DNA of 64,000 bases. Source: Paenibacillus sp. RC67 (GTDB taxonomy: Bacteria > Bacillota > Bacilli > Paenibacillales > NBRC-103111). The DNA lies in contig NZ_CP125098.1 of the NCBI RefSeq assembly GCF_030020805.1, positions 6,347,501 through 6,411,500 of the forward strand, read 5' to 3'. Below, one piece after another: positions 61,629-64,000 of the stretch. Made by a program: the position numbers and the translations under genes. A model generated the notes under the pieces. The model saw nothing but the letters and a program-made list of their open reading frames with translations. It was not told the origin of the DNA and searched no databases. The stretch's first letter is position 1. Each line of letters opens with the position of its first letter.

Positions 61629-61763
61629 GGTGGACCGGTAAGGTACCTCCTTCCAGCCGCTGTTGTTATCGGGATATTTTCGAATTATTCGCTTTTCAGC
61701 GGTAATTTCCCGATAACAAAGGCGGACGCTAACGCACATCCAGGAGATACCTCACCTATCACC
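61629..61763. repeat. 135-base nested inverted repeat
   Basis: Arms TTGTTATCGGGA (61663-61674) and TCCCGATAACAA (61708-61719) pair perfectly; outside them CCGC/GCGG and then GGTACCTCC/GGAGATACC continue the pairing, reaching about 61629 and 61763. Lies between the convergent exporter and methyltransferase genes. Either a complex terminator or a palindromic mobile unit. Confidence 0.6.
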
Positions 61764-61800
61764 TTAAGCATTTTCAATAAATTCAAGATTCTCCTCAAGC

Positions 61801-61833
61801 AAGCCCTGCAGCTACACTGCAGGGCTTCTATTA
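61801..61833 (+). terminator. Rho-independent terminator
   Basis: AGCCCTGCAG, five-base loop, CTGCAGGGCT, then TTCTATTATTTATT. Perfect ten-pair stem; ends the exporter transcript and may also end the minus-strand methyltransferase gene. Confidence 0.65.
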
Positions 61834-62445
61834 TTTATTAATTAATAAAAGAGATTGGAAGTGGGGCTCGTCGGGCTGCTGAGGAACTACGCGAAAGTAG
61901 TCAAGCTTGAAATAGGGCTGGACCGCTTCTTGAACAGCTTCATCCGTATAGAATGAAAAGAACCGTTTCGGCTCATAAGTATCATCCTCCCAAATCCCTT
62001 CGGAGTCACGGCCCCCATAGACGCCCATATAGAACAGACCGTCAGCCTTTACCACTCTGCTGATTTCAGCAAGCACCAGACCCAACTCACCCTTCGGTAC
62101 ATGCAAGAGGCAGTTCAAGGCATACACAGCATCGTACGATTGATCAGCAAAATCAAGCTGATAGAAATCCATTACCGACGCATTCAATCCCTTCTCCTTG
62201 CAATGACGTACCATCTCTTCGGATAAATCAATACAGCTCACCTCTAAGCCGCACTCCCGAAAGTATTGGCTGTCTCTGCCTGTCCCTGCCCCTATTTCCA
62301 ATACAGTTTTGCCTCCCTGCTCACGAATGCGATCTACAAAATATTGTCTCTCCTCAGCTTTCCAGTCCGCCATGGACGATTGCGAGCGGCGTACAGCATC
62401 GGCATCGTAAGCTCGGGCCAGTTCTTTTTTCGAAAAGGATACCAT
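61831..62445 (-). CDS. Class I SAM-dependent methyltransferase
   Basis: 204 residues. SAM-binding motif I VLEIGAGTGRDSQYFRECG, acidic loop CIDLSEEMVRHCKEK, motif YDAVYALNCLLHVPKGELG. Methyltransf_11/25-like. AGGAGG precedes ATG 62445. Substrate unknown. Confidence 0.88.
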   Translation of the reverse strand: MVSFSKKELARAYDADAVRRSQSSMADWKAEERQYFVDRIREQGGKTVLEIGAGTGRDSQYFRECGLEVSCIDLSEEMVRHCKEKGLNASVMDFYQLDFADQSYDAVYALNCLLHVPKGELGLVLAEISRVVKADGLFYMGVYGGRDSEGIWEDDTYEPKRFFSFYTDEAVQEAVQPYFKLDYFRVVPQQPDEPHFQSLLLINK

Positions 62446-62557
62446 TTGATAAAACCTCCTTGTTATTGATAACAGTTAACTATGCGAACATATATTCGAT
62501 TAACTATTTGGAAATTCCCTCCTACTTTCCATATTTTTTTAACGAACCACTACCAGT

Positions 62558-62591
62558 TGAGATTGATTCTCATTGCTATCTTGTTTATACT
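62558..62591 (+). promoter_or_regulatory. Promoter with an overlapping Fur-like palindrome
   Basis: TTGATT (62563-62568), 17 bases, TATACT (62586-62591). TGAGATTGATTCTCA (62558-62572) overlaps the -35 and matches about 12 of 15 positions of the 7-1-7 Fur pattern. No gene starts soon after; a weak hairpin with six T residues follows at 62614-62646, so a short RNA is possible. Confidence 0.4.
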
Positions 62592-62645
62592 GAACTAGCA
62601 TCAAATTTAATTGAGAACCTAGCGTAGGTCTAAGCTCCTATTTTT

Positions 62646-62770
62646 TGTCGAAAAAATCACTTTCCAATCACTTTCTGTAACCTGATTTAAGCTCAAAATA
62701 GCCCTTATCAAGGGGAATATGCCCGTTTTCAAGCTAGTAAACTGCCTGTCTACCCTTGGCTTTTGTCGAA
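62646..62770. promoter_or_regulatory. Two Spo0A-box-like sites upstream of nrdA
   Basis: TTTTTTGTCGAAAAAATC has the core TGTCGAA at 62646-62652; TTTTGTCGAAAATT has its core at 62764-62770, eleven bases before the -35 of the nrdA promoter. Both match the 0A consensus and its A/T flanks. Confidence 0.45.
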
Positions 62771-62780
62771 AATTATACAA

Positions 62781-62844
62781 TTGACAGACACCATATATTG
62801 AGGTAAATTCTATTTACAGCTTTAAACACAACTATATATTGTGG
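62781..62844 (+). promoter_or_regulatory. nrdA promoter with two NrdR boxes
   Basis: TTGACA (62781-62786), 17 bases, TAAATT (62804-62809). Box 1 ACACCATATATTGAGG (62788-62803) fills the spacer; box 2 CAACTATATATTGTGG (62829-62844) lies downstream. Each matches 13 of 16 positions of ACACWATATATWGTGT. They start 41 bases apart, close to four helical turns, as NrdR sites do. Confidence 0.75.
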
Positions 62845-63046
62845 GAATATCTCTCATAATCGACACATTTCACTTTCAGCGGTTTTCATAGTTTGGTAGA
62901 AATACCGTGAGAACCCGCGCCACATCAATGCATTGCCAATTAGGCTTACTTAGCTGCTGGCATGCGCCCGCTTATTCTTAAGCAGGCTGCATGCTTTTTC
63001 AATGCGCATTTTTCCTATCTTTACTCAAAAAGGAGTAGGTTTTTAG

Positions 63047-64000
63047 ATGATTATCGTAAAGAGAGACGGAACTAAGGAAGAACTTGTTTTTTCCAAAATG
63101 AAGAAGGTTATCGATTTCGCCTGCGAAACGTACCCGGAATGCGATCAGCTTGAGCTGGAAACCGCATTGCTGCCGCTGTTCCGCAACGGGATTTCTACTA
63201 AAGAGATTCAACGTTTGCTCATACAAGTAGCTGTGGAAAAAACAAGCGTCGAACAACCGAACTGGCAGTATGTTGCTGCAAAGCTTCTCACCTACGATTT
63301 GTACAAGGAAGCCCGTTTGAACCGTAAATATGGTCATTTTGGCTACGGCGACCTGTATTCCCTCATCACTTACTTAACCGATATGGGACTGTATGGAAAA
63401 TACATAGTCGAGCACTATTCCAAAGAAGAAATTCACGAGCTGGGCGCTTATATCAAACCGGAGCGCGATTACCTCTTAAACTATATTGGTCTCAAAACAT
63501 TGGCCGACCGTTATCTGATTCGCGGAGTGGACAAAGAAGTACTGGAGCTGCCTCAGGAGCTGTTCATGGGTGTAGCCATGCATTTAGCTATGAAGGAAGC
63601 AGACAAGCTTAAATGGGCTAAACAATTCTACGATGTGCTCAGCAACCTGGAAATGACCGTAGCCACACCGACGCTGGCTAACGCTCGTAAACCGCTGCAT
63701 CAGCTGTCCAGCTGCTTTATCGATACGGTGCCGGACAACCTGTGGGGTATTTATAACGTAGACCAAAGCTTTGCTCAAGTATCCAAGCATGGCGGCGGCA
63801 TGGGAATCTATGTCGGCAAGGTGCGCAGCCGCGGCTCCAACATTCGCGGTTACAAGGGCGTTGCAGGCGGCGTAGTGCCGTGGATCAAAAACTACAATAA
63901 TACAGCTGTCGCGGTAGATCAATTAGGCGTGCGCTCCGGTGCGGTAGCCGTGTATCTGGACGTATGGCATAAAGATATTCTCGATTTCCTTAACTTGAAA
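63047..64000 (+). CDS. nrdA: Ribonucleoside-diphosphate reductase large subunit (partial, runs off right edge)
   Basis: First 318 codons of a class I ribonucleotide reductase alpha subunit. N-terminal ATP-cone (VKRDGTKEELVFSKMKKVID), then the catalytic barrel start: TVATPTLANARKPLHQLSSC with the redox cysteine, ISxxNxxD-like segment, GGGMGIYVGKVRSRGSNIRG (specificity loop 1 region), NNTAVAVDQLGVRSGAVAVYLD. The class I sense is from the ATP-cone plus barrel pattern and NrdR boxes. AAGGAG is 11 bases before ATG 63047. Confidence 0.92.
   Translation, partial: MIIVKRDGTKEELVFSKMKKVIDFACETYPECDQLELETALLPLFRNGISTKEIQRLLIQVAVEKTSVEQPNWQYVAAKLLTYDLYKEARLNRKYGHFGYGDLYSLITYLTDMGLYGKYIVEHYSKEEIHELGAYIKPERDYLLNYIGLKTLADRYLIRGVDKEVLELPQELFMGVAMHLAMKEADKLKWAKQFYDVLSNLEMTVATPTLANARKPLHQLSSCFIDTVPDNLWGIYNVDQSFAQVSKHGGGMGIYVGKVRSRGSNIRGYKGVAGGVVPWIKNYNNTAVAVDQLGVRSGAVAVYLDVWHKDILDFLNLK

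Larger units (their letters stand above)
62446..63046. promoter_or_regulatory. Long regulatory region between the methyltransferase and nrdA
   Basis: 600 bases without a supportable gene. It holds, left to right: a Fur-box-like palindrome TGAGATTGATTCTCA (62558-62572) over the -35 of a plus-strand promoter (TTGATT, 17, TATACT); Spo0A-box-like cores at 62646-62652 and 62764-62770; a promoter TTGACA-17-TAAATT (62781-62809); and two NrdR boxes. Listed individually where supported. Confidence 0.6.

Overview
The window looks like chromosome of a spore-forming, low-to-mid GC Firmicute, most likely Paenibacillus or a close relative. The pointers are a T-box leader on pheST, a Spo0E-type phosphatase, Spo0A-box-like sites, strong AGGAGG ribosome sites with frequent TTG/GTG starts, an ECF sigma factor with a DUF4179 partner, and pheS-pheT-zapA-cvpA-mutS2 gene order. 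No database was searched; all family names rest on motif recognition.

Layout. 0-9.5 kb: a 5'-3' exonuclease cut by the left edge, an AraC regulator with two Gfo/Idh/MocA oxidoreductases, an ECF sigma factor with a DUF4179 membrane protein, an aminotransferase broken by one amber codon, a site-2 protease and an ArsC/Spx-like protein. 9.6-21 kb: a ten-gene minus-strand cobalamin operon headed by a cobalamin riboswitch with its own terminator (btuF, btuC, btuD, cobT, cobU, cbiB, cobS, a CobD-CobQ fusion, a PduO-type adenosyltransferase, an RluA-family pseudouridine synthase). It encodes corrinoid uptake, adenosylation and nucleotide-loop assembly; no corrin-ring genes are present here. 21-32 kb: a lipoprotein, a Spo0E-like protein behind two Spo0A-box-like sites, alaR-alaT, cysK, an MFS carrier, a PspA envelope-stress cluster behind an excellent ECF promoter, and mutS2. 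32-42 kb: a CuA-type cupredoxin lipoprotein, cvpA, a giant zapA (1490 codons, almost all repetitive coiled coil), and pheST with a T-box.

42-46 kb: a chemotaxis receptor, an XRE regulator, lspA and two small genes. 46-51.5 kb is the accessory part: an apparent transposon remnant, two unknown genes, a large TerD-domain protein whose 5' leader carries three copies of a hairpin element with paired arm changes, a structured RNA locus with opposed terminators, and a secreted protein behind a perfect palindrome. 51.7-64 kb: tRNA-Gly(CCC), HAD phosphatase, DUF402, lepB, aldo/keto reductase, MFS, CopCD, DUF2203, NikR, an ABC exporter, a methyltransferase, and a class I ribonucleotide reductase large subunit cut by the right edge, preceded by two NrdR boxes and two Spo0A-box-like sites.

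The strongest candidates for something undescribed are the giant ZapA coiled-coil protein at the normal zapA locus and the triple hairpin leader of the TerD-domain gene, whose last copy covers the ribosome binding site.
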